Below, piece by piece: positions 1 to 7,528 of a stretch of DNA of 14,228 bases. Source of the stretch: Planctomycetaceae bacterium (GTDB lineage Bacteria; Planctomycetota; Planctomycetia; Pirellulales; Pirellulaceae); assembly GCA_003455945.1 (NCBI GenBank), contig DMPQ01000260.1, forward strand, positions 11,767 to 25,994, written 5' to 3'. The translations under genes and the position numbers were made by a program. Numbering within the stretch: the first letter of the stretch is position 1; each line of letters opens with the position of its first letter. Below the pieces are notes generated by a model. It ran no database searches, had not been told where the DNA came from, and was given only the letters and a program-made list of their open reading frames with translations.

Positions 1-522
1 GAGTTCCACTTCGACGGCGCACCGCGGATGACCGAGAGCTTTCTGATCGCGAGGCGTTTGGTCGAAGCCGGGGCGAGAGTCGTCAGCCTGAACTTCAGTC
101 GCTGGGACTGGCACGGCGAGAACTTCATTCGCGGGCGGCGCGACATGCCGATGCTCGATCAGGCGCTTTCGGCGCTGATCGAGGATCTGGAACGCCGCGA
201 TCGCCTGCAGGATGTCTCGATCGTCTGCTGGGGGGAGTTCGGTCGAACGCCGAAGATCAACGCCGAAGGGGGACGCGATCACTGGCCTCAAGTCTCGTGT
301 GCGCTGTTGGCCGGAGGCGGGATGCGGACCGGACAGGTGATCGGCGCAACCAATCGTCTCGGAGAGTACGCGACCGAGCGACCGGTGACCTTCGCCGAAA
401 TTCTCGCGACGCTCTATCATCGGATCGGCATCGATCTGACTCAGGTCCGCGAGTTCGACCTGCGCGGCCGACCGCAATATCCGGTCGATCCCGAGACCCG
501 TCCGCTGCGGGAACTCGTCTAG
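1..522 (+). CDS. DUF1501 domain-containing protein, C-terminal part
   Basis: The reading frame is open from the first base of the window, so this is the last 173 residues of a longer protein whose start lies upstream. I recognise the C-terminal part of the DUF1501 family, which is abundant in planctomycetes, related to the alkaline-phosphatase/sulfatase-like fold, and usually exported. Supporting stretches are [41 protein letters not shown] and a final [15 protein letters not shown] followed by the [10 protein letters not shown] region. The metal-ligand-like residues E and H in GEFGRTP and GRDHW are retained. Function is unproven. Many members sit beside DUF1549/DUF1553 genes, but that partner would lie outside this window. 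The gene ends with TAG at 520-522, and a GC-rich hairpin at 562-576 without a T tract follows. Confidence 0.88.
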   Translation, partial: EFHFDGAPRMTESFLIARRLVEAGARVVSLNFSRWDWHGENFIRGRRDMPMLDQALSALIEDLERRDRLQDVSIVCWGEFGRTPKINAEGGRDHWPQVSCALLAGGGMRTGQVIGATNRLGEYATERPVTFAEILATLYHRIGIDLTQVREFDLRGRPQYPVDPETRPLRELV

Positions 523-777
523 GCCCCCGCTCGCGGACGGCGCGCTCGATGAAGGTTCGGCGAGCGCCCGGCGCTCCTCGCGGCGGCGGCGATTATCATG
601 GATTCGGGACGCGACGGCCGAGGTCGCTTCGCCGGCGACGAATCCAGCCACAGGATTCGGTCGCCGAGTCCGACTGCGACGGGTCGCAGCGGCGCGCGGT
701 CGGTCGGGTGCGGCTTCTTCGAGACGCTCGTCTCACGCCCCGGATCATCGGCGATCGGCGTCCCTGGCGGAGAGCGG

Positions 778-1008
778 ATGATGAAGTTCATCGAGATGAC
801 CGGAAGCACTCTCGAGTCGATCATCAACGACGGCGAGATCCATGCCGACGACCTGTTGGCGGTCGGCGTTCAGCCCGAGACGATCGTGCGAGTCAATCAG
901 CACGGCGATATCGAGGTCCGACGCCCGCAGCGCTGGGACGTGATCGGCGGTCTCATCGGCAACTTCGACGAACGGATCCGTCGCACGACCGGTTTCGAGT
1001 GGGCCTGA
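778..1008 (+). CDS. Small conserved-looking protein, function unknown
   Basis: A 76-residue protein. I chose the ATG at 778 because GGAG at 769-772 sits 5 bases upstream and the sequence becomes protein-like there (MMKFIEMTG). The frame stays open upstream to 598, but that part is Arg/Ser/Gly-rich and looks like noise. The protein is acidic to neutral with no signal peptide, membrane segment or cysteine. Visible blocks are a helical N-terminal region, TIVRVNQHGDIEVRRPQRWD in the middle (a short beta-hairpin-like stretch followed by a basic patch), and a C-terminal DVIGGLIGNFDERIRRTTGFEW. I do not recognise a named domain. The coherent composition and the RBS make it likely to be real. It follows the DUF1501 gene by 255 bases and converges on the sulfatase gene 48 bases away. 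A TATCAT hexamer at 594-599 could be a -10 element, but I see no good -35. Confidence 0.68.
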   Translation: MMKFIEMTGSTLESIINDGEIHADDLLAVGVQPETIVRVNQHGDIEVRRPQRWDVIGGLIGNFDERIRRTTGFEWA

Positions 1009-1056
1009 GGTCGACCGAACCGTCGACTCGCTGCCGCCGAGCTGCGCGGGGATAAC

Positions 1057-2538
1057 TCACTTCGATTCCTCCGACTGCGCCGCGGCGGAGCGACTCGGCC
1101 GTTGCCACGGGACCGCTCCGGCTCGCTGCACTTCGATCGCCATCCGTCGTGCCAGCTCGCGCACGATCTCGGGGCGTTCTGCCGCCAGATCATGAGTCTC
1201 GAACGGATCGGCTTCGAGATCGAACAGTTCGCGCGGCGCGAACGGGTCGTTGCGGACCAGTTTCCAACGCTCCCGAATCACCGCGTTGATCGTCTCGCCC
1301 GCATAGCGGTCTCCCCCTTCGCGTCGCACGAAGTAGAGCGTGCGGGTCGACAGGTCGGGTTGGGGCAACCCCTGCAGCGTCGGCAGCAGACTCGCCCCGT
1401 CGATCGGCCCCGGCTCGAGCCCGGCGGCATCGCAGAGCGTCGCGAAGAGATCGACGGTCACCGCCGGGACCTGCGTGGTCGAGCCGGCGGAGGTGACTCC
1501 GGGAAACCGGATCGCGCACGGGACTCGCAGGCCACCGTCATAGAGACTCTGTTTGCCGTCGCGCCACGGACCGTTGTCGGCGCCGACGTCCAGCTGCCCT
1601 CCGTTGTCGCTCGTGAAGACGACGATCGTCGTCTTGTCCAGGCCGGTCCGCGACAGCGTCTCGAGCACCCGGCCGACTCCCTCGTCGAGATGCTCGATCA
1701 GCGCGACAAGGCGGGCACGTTTCGGGTCGATTCCTGTTTCGCGTCGCAGCACTCGCTCGAGCGCCGCGTCCGGAGGCTGGATCGGGGTGTGCGGCGCGTT
1801 GTAGGCCAGATAGAGGAAAAACGGTTCGGGGCGAGTCGCTGCCTGTTCGAGTTCCTCGATCGCCCATTGCGTGAACAGATCGGTCGCGTGCCCCGGCGGG
1901 TCGATCTCCCGTTCGTCATCGCGCAGGTAGTTGATGCCGTGACGGCGATGCGTCCGGTAATCGTCCATCATGTCGCCGAGGAAACCTCGAAATCGATCGA
2001 AGCCTCGGGAACGCGGCAGATTCGGCGGTTCGAGTCCCAGGTGCCACTTGCCGATCGCGATCGAGCGGTACCCCGCTTCCCGAAGTCGTTGGGGGAGCAG
2101 GAGCGCCGCGGGATCCAGAAATCCCCAGTCGTCGTTCGGGTGAGTCCGAATGACTCCCGGCACGCCGACTCGGTCCGGATGACAGCCGGTCAGCAGCGCC
2201 GCTCGCGTCGGCGAACAGACGCAGCTCGCCGCGCGAAATCGCTCGAACCGAAGCGCGTCGGCGAACAGCCGGTCCAGATTCGGAGTCACCAGGTCGGTCG
2301 CTCCGCAGCAGCCGAGATCGCCGGCTCCCAGATCATCCGCCAGAATCACCACGATGTTGGGGCGTTCGGCGGAAGGCGGGGCAGCGGTCATCTCGCGCGC
2401 GTTCGTCGCGTCGGCGAACAGCGACGGGACGAGGATCGCCAGAATCACACGGATCGTGAGCCAAGGCGACTGGTGCGTCGGCCGAGCCGGTCGGCGCCGC
2501 GAACGGAATCGACTCGTCGCAGGACTTCCTTCGGGCAT
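1057..2538 (-). CDS. Secreted arylsulfatase-family sulfatase (formylglycine type)
   Basis: A 493-residue type I sulfatase that hydrolyses sulfate esters, probably on sulfated polysaccharides; the substrate cannot be told from sequence. The catalytic CxPxR motif is C108-S-P-T-R112, followed by AALLTG. C108 would be converted to formylglycine by a cysteine-type activating enzyme that is not in this window. Other family residues are the metal-binding DD (68-69) after NIVVILA, KWHLG (164-168), H250 in YNAPH, SDNGG (310-314) and K329. A hydrophobic stretch (about 31-47, ending near Ala-Thr-Asn-Ala) fits a Sec signal peptide, preceded by an unusually long Arg-rich n-region. The start ATG is supported by GGGAG (2547-2551) 8 bases upstream; Met50 is an alternative start but would remove the export signal. 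Length is normal for the family. Divergent from ftsH and convergent with the small gene before it. Confidence 0.95.
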   Translation of the reverse strand: MPEGSPATSRFRSRRRPARPTHQSPWLTIRVILAILVPSLFADATNAREMTAAPPSAERPNIVVILADDLGAGDLGCCGATDLVTPNLDRLFADALRFERFRAASCVCSPTRAALLTGCHPDRVGVPGVIRTHPNDDWGFLDPAALLLPQRLREAGYRSIAIGKWHLGLEPPNLPRSRGFDRFRGFLGDMMDDYRTHRRHGINYLRDDEREIDPPGHATDLFTQWAIEELEQAATRPEPFFLYLAYNAPHTPIQPPDAALERVLRRETGIDPKRARLVALIEHLDEGVGRVLETLSRTGLDKTTIVVFTSDNGGQLDVGADNGPWRDGKQSLYDGGLRVPCAIRFPGVTSAGSTTQVPAVTVDLFATLCDAAGLEPGPIDGASLLPTLQGLPQPDLSTRTLYFVRREGGDRYAGETINAVIRERWKLVRNDPFAPRELFDLEADPFETHDLAAERPEIVRELARRMAIEVQRAGAVPWQRPSRSAAAQSEESK

Positions 2539-2669
2539 CGCATCGACTCCCGATCTCTCGTGGCAAGGAGCGGCGTGGGGGGCGGAAGATCGAGTCTATC
2601 CGATCGGTGAACGCGAACGGCGTTCCCCCCGGGGGCCGATCGGTTCGCTCCTTCGCCGTCCCCCGTCCG

Positions 2670-2698
2670 TCGCCAATTCCGAGCTGCTCCGCTAGAAT
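2670..2698 (+). promoter_or_regulatory. Candidate sigma-70-type promoter for ftsH
   Basis: TCGCCA (2670-2675, 4 of 6 matches to the -35 consensus) and TAGAAT (2693-2698, 5 of 6 to the -10) are separated by 17 bases. Transcription would begin near 2705 and give a leader of about 147 bases before the ftsH start. This is a pattern match only; planctomycete promoters are not well defined. Confidence 0.4.
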
Positions 2699-2838
2699 CG
2701 TGAGCTTCGATTCGCGCGTCCGACTTCGAGTCGATTCCGGGGTGGGCGCTGGTGCGAGAGAGTGCCGACGGCGAGGCCCGTCGGCCGGCCGCGAAACGTC
2801 TCGGCCGCGGCTACGGCCGCCTGCCGTCCGGATAACTC

Positions 2839-2844
2839 GGGGAG
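2839..2844 (+). promoter_or_regulatory. Ribosome binding site that decides the ftsH start
   Basis: GGGGAG lies 7 bases before ATG 2852. The frame is also open back to an ATG at 2762, and there is a GTG at 2846, but the first has no convincing site and the second would leave only 1 base of spacing. The ATG at 2852 is therefore preferred. Confidence 0.7.
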
Positions 2845-2851
2845 CGTGTCG

Positions 2852-5059
2852 ATGGAGGAGAATCGTCGGAAGGGCGGAGAGAAGCGCGAAGAGCGTCCGC
2901 CGTTCCGAGGCGTCAACATCTGGTTCGTGATCACCGTACTCCTGGTGCTCGTGGCCCTCATGCTCGTCGCCTCGCGGGACATCAGTCCGTCCCGCGTCCG
3001 CGTCTCGTTCGTGCTCCAGCAGCTCCAAGGACTCGACGAACGAGGGCGTCCCTTCGTCGACGAGCACGGAGCCGAGGTCGGCAGCAACGTCAAGTCGCTC
3101 CGCTTCGATGCCGACCGGGTCTACGGCGAGTTCGTCGTCCCTCCGTTCGAACCGGACTACGAGATGACCGGCGCGGCCGGCACCAAGAAGCGGACGCGAC
3201 TGAAGAAGGAGTTCGTCGCGATCGTCGGAAGTCCCGAGTCGCCTGACTACCAGGAACTCGTCCGGTTGGCGCGCGAGAAGAACGTGCCGCGCGACTGGAC
3301 TCCCGAATCGAACGCCTCGACCATCGTCTCGTTGGTCCTCGTCGGCCTGATGATCGGTGCCGTCGTCTTCATCTGGCTCCAGATCCGACGCCAGCAGAAT
3401 CAGATGATGAACGGCGGCGGTTTCCTGTCGGGATTCTCGCGCAGTCCGGCGAAACGCTACGAAGGGGCTCAGCAGCAGATCACCTTCGCCGATGTCGCCG
3501 GCCTGGAAGGGGTCAAGGCGGACCTGGCCGAGATCGTCGAGTACCTGAAGGAACCGGACAAGTTCCGCAAGCTCGGTGGCCGTGTCCCCAAGGGAGTCCT
3601 GCTCAACGGACCTCCGGGAACCGGCAAGACGCTGTTGGCTCGCGCGGTCGCCGGCGAAGCGAACGTGCCGTACTACTCGGTCAACGGCAGCGAATTCATC
3701 CAGATGTTCGTCGGTGTCGGCGCGAGTCGCGTACGCGATCTCTTCGGCACCGCCAAGGAGAACTCGCCGGCGATCATCTTCATCGACGAGATCGATGCGG
3801 TCGGTCGGCAGCGCGGCGCCGGTCTGGGAGGTGGTCACGACGAGCGGGAACAGACGCTCAACCAGATCCTCGGCGAGATGGACGGCTTCGCGCCGAACGA
3901 CTCGGTCATCGTGCTCGCCGCCACCAACCGAGCCGATGTGCTCGATCCGGCCCTCCTTCGCCCGGGACGTTTCGATCGTCTGATCACCGTCAGCCGCCCG
4001 ACTCAGAAGGGGCGCGTCGAGATCTTCAAGGTGCATGTCCGCGACGTGCCGCTCGGCGAGAACGTCGACCTGCAGGTCCTCGCCGCCGGCTGCATCGGCC
4101 TGACCGGAGCCGACATCCGGAACGTCGTCAACGAGGCGGCGCTCTGGGCGGCTCGGCAGAACAAGAGTCAGGTCGACATGGCGGACTTCGAGTACGCCCG
4201 CGACAAGGTGCTGATGGGAGCGAAGCGCGAGGAGGTTCTCTCGCCGCTCGAAAAGGAAAAGACCGCCTATCACGAGGCCGGCCATACGATCGCCGCCTGG
4301 TACCTGCCCGGAGCGCATCCGGTCCACAAGGTGACGATCGTGCCGCGCGGCCAGGCGCTCGGCGTCACTCAGATGGTCCCCTTCGAAGACAAGCTCAACC
4401 TGAGCGAGTCGGAGCTGCGCGATCAACTGGTCGTGCTGCTGGCCGGTCGAGCGGCCGAGCGACTGGTGTATCAGGAGGTGACGGTCGGCGCCGAAAACGA
4501 CCTCGAACGCGCTTCGATGATCGCGCGGCGCATGGTGATGAACTGGGGGATGAGCCCCCGTCTCGGTCCGGTCAGCTACAAGATGACCGACGACGATCCG
4601 TTCCTCGGCCGCGAAATCCATCAGCATCGCCAGTTCAGCGAGCACACGATGGAGCAGATCGACGAAGAAGTGGCGTCGATCCTGACCTCGGCTGCCGAAC
4701 GCGCGTCGACCCTGCTCGAGGAGAAGCGGGATCGCCTGACCGCGATCGCCGAAGGCTTGGTCCGGACCGAGGAGCTCGATCGGGCGGCGATCCAGGATCT
4801 GATCGGGCCGAGCGTCCATGTCGTCCGAAGCGTGGCGGACGAAGTCGCGGCCACCTCGCCGACGAAGGCCGTTCCCCCGACCCCTCCCGGAACGCCGACC
4901 GATCCGACTCCCGCGGCCGATGCGTCGAGTCCTCCGGTCTCGCCGTCTCCGTTGACGGTCGCACCGCTGGGTGAGCGGTCGACGAGCGGCTCGACAGGCG
5001 CCTCGACCAATCCTCCCGCCGGCGTCCGTTCCGAGGCCCCTCGCGAGAATCCTTCCTGA
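2852..5059 (+). CDS. ftsH: ATP-dependent zinc metalloprotease FtsH
   Basis: A 735-residue membrane-bound AAA+ protease that, in the family, forms hexamers and degrades misassembled membrane proteins and short-lived cytoplasmic regulators. In order: transmembrane helix 1 (about 22-41), a periplasmic domain (about 42-156), transmembrane helix 2 (about 157-177), the AAA module with Walker A GPPGTGKT (253-260), pore motif FVG (286-288), Walker B IIFIDE (308-313) and the second region of homology [20 protein letters not shown] (357-376), then the M41 peptidase with HEAGH (474-478) and third zinc ligand D550. All catalytic residues are intact. Two features are odd. The periplasmic domain looks longer than in typical bacterial FtsH and carries a basic patch (TKKRTRLKK, 111-119). 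The last 70 or so residues form a Pro/Ser/Thr-rich, probably disordered tail. A hairpin (5074-5079 with 5089-5094) lies just after the stop but lacks a T tract. Confidence 0.97.
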   Translation: MEENRRKGGEKREERPPFRGVNIWFVITVLLVLVALMLVASRDISPSRVRVSFVLQQLQGLDERGRPFVDEHGAEVGSNVKSLRFDADRVYGEFVVPPFEPDYEMTGAAGTKKRTRLKKEFVAIVGSPESPDYQELVRLAREKNVPRDWTPESNASTIVSLVLVGLMIGAVVFIWLQIRRQQNQMMNGGGFLSGFSRSPAKRYEGAQQQITFADVAGLEGVKADLAEIVEYLKEPDKFRKLGGRVPKGVLLNGPPGTGKTLLARAVAGEANVPYYSVNGSEFIQMFVGVGASRVRDLFGTAKENSPAIIFIDEIDAVGRQRGAGLGGGHDEREQTLNQILGEMDGFAPNDSVIVLAATNRADVLDPALLRPGRFDRLITVSRPTQKGRVEIFKVHVRDVPLGENVDLQVLAAGCIGLTGADIRNVVNEAALWAARQNKSQVDMADFEYARDKVLMGAKREEVLSPLEKEKTAYHEAGHTIAAWYLPGAHPVHKVTIVPRGQALGVTQMVPFEDKLNLSESELRDQLVVLLAGRAAERLVYQEVTVGAENDLERASMIARRMVMNWGMSPRLGPVSYKMTDDDPFLGREIHQHRQFSEHTMEQIDEEVASILTSAAERASTLLEEKRDRLTAIAEGLVRTEELDRAAIQDLIGPSVHVVRSVADEVAATSPTKAVPPTPPGTPTDPTPAADASSPPVSPSPLTVAPLGERSTSGSTGASTNPPAGVRSEAPRENPS

Positions 5060-5309
5060 GCGAGTTCCCTGTTCGAGCGGCCGCGTGTCGCTCGGTGCCG
5101 TTAGCGTCTCGCGAGGCTTCGGCGGCAGCGTTCTGCCCGGCCGTTTCGTTCGGCATGATCGTTCGTTTCGTCCCCTGATCGCTCCACGGGTGTTTGCCCG
5201 AATTGCCGGAGCGGTAAATCTTGCCGAGGGGATCTGTCGGAAGCGGCACCTACGAACGAAGATGGAGCGAGTACGAGTTCCTTTCCCGCGTTCCCGACAG
5301 GTTCCTGCG

Positions 5310-5957
5310 ATGGTTCAGGTTCCGGCCGCCCTCGGCCTGCTTGAGACGACCGGCTTCACGCCGGCGATGGTAGCGCTCGACGCCATGGAAAAGGCGGCTC
5401 GGATCGAGATCATCCAGGCCGAGTTGAACGACGCGTTGGGAGTGGTGCTCAAGATTGCCGGCGACGTCGCCAACGTCTCGCGGGCGATCGAAACCGGACG
5501 GGAATGGGCCGAGCGGATGGGGGGCAAGCCCTCGGCGCAGGTCATCAGCCGTCCGACTCCCGATATCTGGCCGGTCGTCGACGGCCCTCGGGAAGTCAAT
5601 CCGTTGATTCAGCAAGAGGTCGTCCATCGTCCGGCCGACCGAGCCAAGGGAGATCGAAGCGTGTCCGATTCGGCTGAAGGTTCGGCGTTGGGTTTCATCG
5701 AGACGCAGGGGTTCACGGCGGTCTTCCAGGCGATCGATACCGCCTGCAAGGCGGCCAACGTCGAGGTGCTCGGCAAGGAGAAGCTCGGCGGCGGCTACGT
5801 GACGATCGTCATCCGCGGCGATGTCGCGGCAGTCGCTGCGGCGGTCGAGAGCGGCAAGCGTCAGGTGGAAGGGCTCGGCAAGCTGATCGCTGCCCACGTC
5901 ATTCCTCGCCCGAGCGCGTCGGTCCTGGCCCTGCTCCCTCCGGCCATCGGCAAGTGA
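5310..5957 (+). CDS. Tandem-domain bacterial microcompartment shell protein (BMC-T type)
   Basis: A 215-residue protein made of two BMC (Pfam00936-type) domains, about 7-82 and 126-201, joined by a linker of about 43 residues. Each begins with the signature ALG(L/F)(L/I)ET.GF and ends near (S/P)RP. Family knowledge: such double-domain proteins form pseudohexameric trimers that tile microcompartment shells and often act as gated pores. Domain 2 keeps the usual KLGGGYVTIVIRGDVAAV pore loop. Domain 1 has ELNDALGVVLKIAGDVANV, without the glycine-rich loop. Start choice is uncertain: ATG 5310 has only a weak CAGG upstream, and the in-frame ATG 5262 would add 16 residues. The frame runs further back into the end of ftsH, but that part is Arg/Pro-rich and not protein-like. 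No aldehyde dehydrogenase, phosphotransacylase or BMC-P gene lies nearby, so this is a lone shell gene here. Confidence 0.92.
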   Translation: MVQVPAALGLLETTGFTPAMVALDAMEKAARIEIIQAELNDALGVVLKIAGDVANVSRAIETGREWAERMGGKPSAQVISRPTPDIWPVVDGPREVNPLIQQEVVHRPADRAKGDRSVSDSAEGSALGFIETQGFTAVFQAIDTACKAANVEVLGKEKLGGGYVTIVIRGDVAAVAAAVESGKRQVEGLGKLIAAHVIPRPSASVLALLPPAIGK

Positions 5958-5985
5958 TCGCGGCTCGCTGACCTCTCGAATCTCA

Positions 5986-6006
5986 GGGGGCCGGTTCCCG
6001 GTCCCC
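5986..6006 (+). terminator. Possible terminator hairpin after the BMC gene
   Basis: GGGGGCCGG and CCGGTCCCC form a 9-pair stem (one G-U pair) with a TTC loop, 29 bases after the BMC stop codon. The tail GTTCGTCGT is only moderately T-containing, so intrinsic termination is uncertain. It could also simply be a GC-rich inverted repeat. Confidence 0.4.
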
Positions 6007-6172
6007 GTTCGTCGTGACCGGGGCGGTCGATGGTTGCCTCGGTGTTCTTCGCGCATCTCGGGAATGCCGCTCCGATCGTCGATTCGGCTCAGCGGCTGTT
6101 CGGCGGCGTGACGAGACCGGGCGGGGCTTTGCCGGTTCGATCCGTTCGTCCGGAACGGTCAGGAAGCGGATC

Positions 6173-7468
6173 ATGGAGGAGCCCGAAACGATCGTGATCG
6201 GTGCCGGCGCGGCGGGACTGATCGCGGCGGAACGGAGCGCCTCGATCGGGCGGCGGACGCTGCTGCTCGAGAAGGCGCCCAAGGCCGGGGTCAAGATCCT
6301 GATGTCCGGCGGGACGCGCTGCAACGTCACGCACGCGACCGATGCCGCCGGAATCGTCGCCGCCTACGGCCCGGCCGGTCGCTTTCTCCACTCGCCGCTC
6401 TCGTATCTCGGCCCCGACGATGTCGTCGCGCTCTTCGCGGCGGAAGGGGTGCCGACCAAGATCGAGTCGACCGGCAAGGTCTTTCCTCGCAGCGATCGGG
6501 CGATCGACGTTCGAGATGCGCTCGTCGAGCGACTCCACCGCTCCGGTGCTTCCCTGAAGCTGAAGACGGCGGTCCGGAGTCTGGTTCGGGACGGCGATCG
6601 GTTCGAGGTTCAAGCCGACGTCGGTCGCTGGACCGCACCTCAGGTGATCGTCACCGTCGGCGGCCGATCGTACCCGGGCTGCGGCACGACCGGCGACGGC
6701 TACCCGTGGCTCGCCGAACTCGGACACGAGATCGTTCCCCCCGTTCCGTCGCTCGTCCCTCTGACGCTCGACGCTCCCTGGCTGCGCGAACTCCAGGGGC
6801 TGACGTTCGATCCGGTCGAGGTAGCGGTGTGGGACGTCGATGATCCGGCCGCCCGACGGCCGAAACGCCCGCTCGCTCGCTGCCGCTCATCCCTGCTGAT
6901 CACCCACGTCGGACTGTCGGGGCCGGCGGCGATGAACGTGTCGCGCGAGGTGGCTCGCCGGGCATCGCACCGAACGCTCCTGACCTGCGATTGGTTTCCC
7001 GATCGGACGGTCGACAATCTGCTGGCGGAACTGCTCGAACGTCGCGCCGACGAGCCGCGCAAGTCGCTCGCCGCAGCCCTGGCTCGCATCGTCTTCGCTC
7101 GGTTTGCCGAGGCGCTGGTTAGGCATCTGGGGTGTGACCCCGAACGACGTCTGGCCGAGGTGCCGATGGAGTGGTTCCGTCGAATTGCCGCCGGGCTCAA
7201 GGGGCTGCCCCTGGTCGTCACCGGAACGCTCGGGTTCGCCAAGGCTGAAGTGACCGCCGGCGGCGTACGACTGAGCGAGGTCGATTCGCGCACGATGGCC
7301 AGTCGCAAGGTTCCCGGTCTCTACCTGGCCGGTGAAGTGCTCGATCTCGACGGACCGATCGGCGGCTTCAACTTTCAGGCCGCCTTCGCCACCGGTTGGC
7401 TGGCCGGCTACCAGGGAACGCCGCCGGAGACCTGGCGCGAGGCGAACGCGGCGCGAGCTCGGCGCTAG
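6173..7468 (+). CDS. FAD-dependent oxidoreductase, HI0933/BaiN-like flavoprotein
   Basis: A 431-residue soluble flavoprotein of the HI0933 (YhiN/BaiN) family. These bind FAD in a Rossmann domain; the physiological substrate is unknown for most members. Seen: dinucleotide-binding IVIGAGAAGLIAA with GAGAAG at 10-15, the acidic residue E33 at the end of strand 2, the family motif MSGGTRCNVTH (44-54), VGGRSYPGCGTTGDGY (162-177), LLITHVGLSGPAAMN (241-255) and the C-terminal FAD signature GEVLDLDGPIGGFNFQ (387-402). Length is normal and nothing is missing. The start ATG is set by AGGA (6161-6164) 8 bases upstream and by the Rossmann strand beginning at residue 6; the upstream open frame to 6014 is rejected as non-protein-like. 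It follows the BMC gene by 215 bases and converges on the glycosyltransferase gene with 60 bases between them. Confidence 0.93.
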   Translation: MEEPETIVIGAGAAGLIAAERSASIGRRTLLLEKAPKAGVKILMSGGTRCNVTHATDAAGIVAAYGPAGRFLHSPLSYLGPDDVVALFAAEGVPTKIESTGKVFPRSDRAIDVRDALVERLHRSGASLKLKTAVRSLVRDGDRFEVQADVGRWTAPQVIVTVGGRSYPGCGTTGDGYPWLAELGHEIVPPVPSLVPLTLDAPWLRELQGLTFDPVEVAVWDVDDPAARRPKRPLARCRSSLLITHVGLSGPAAMNVSREVARRASHRTLLTCDWFPDRTVDNLLAELLERRADEPRKSLAAALARIVFARFAEALVRHLGCDPERRLAEVPMEWFRRIAAGLKGLPLVVTGTLGFAKAEVTAGGVRLSEVDSRTMASRKVPGLYLAGEVLDLDGPIGGFNFQAAFATGWLAGYQGTPPETWREANAARARR

Positions 7469-7528
7469 CGAAACAAGGCAGCCGGCGCCGCGAGCGAAAT
7501 CGGCGCGGCCGATCGTGCGACCGACCGA

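Larger units (their letters stand above)
2539..2851. other. Divergent intergenic region, sulfatase / ftsH
   Basis: This 313-base stretch holds no convincing gene. It should contain the start signals of both flanking genes. On the + strand there is a promoter-like pair at 2670-2698, listed separately. On the - strand TAGACT (complement of 2593-2598) could be a -10 for the sulfatase, but no good -35 precedes it. Open frames crossing the region are Arg/Pro/Ser-rich and lack protein character. Confidence 0.6.

Noticed and set aside
562..576. Hairpin GAGCGC-CCG-GCGCTC after the DUF1501 gene, considered as a terminator.
   Set aside because: There is no T tract on the + strand after it; the following bases are a GC-rich run.
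5194..5220. TTGCCC and TAAATC as a promoter for the BMC gene.
   Set aside because: The spacing is 15 bases and the -10 matches only 3 of 6 positions, too weak to annotate. The 250-base gap between ftsH and the BMC gene otherwise shows nothing I can name.
4971..5309. Upstream extension of the BMC frame by 113 residues, overlapping the end of ftsH.
   Set aside because: The extension is Arg/Pro/Ala-rich without domain character; the BMC domain starts right after ATG 5310. Only the 16-residue extension from ATG 5262 remains possible.
6014..6172. Upstream extension of the flavoprotein frame.
   Set aside because: The Rossmann strand normally sits at the very N-terminus in this family, and a Shine-Dalgarno is placed for ATG 6173.
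7499..7513. Inverted repeat ATCGGC-GCG-GCCGAT between the convergent flavoprotein and glycosyltransferase genes, considered as a bidirectional terminator.
   Set aside because: The stem is only 6 pairs with no T tract on either side. Palindromes built on GATCG are very frequent throughout this window.
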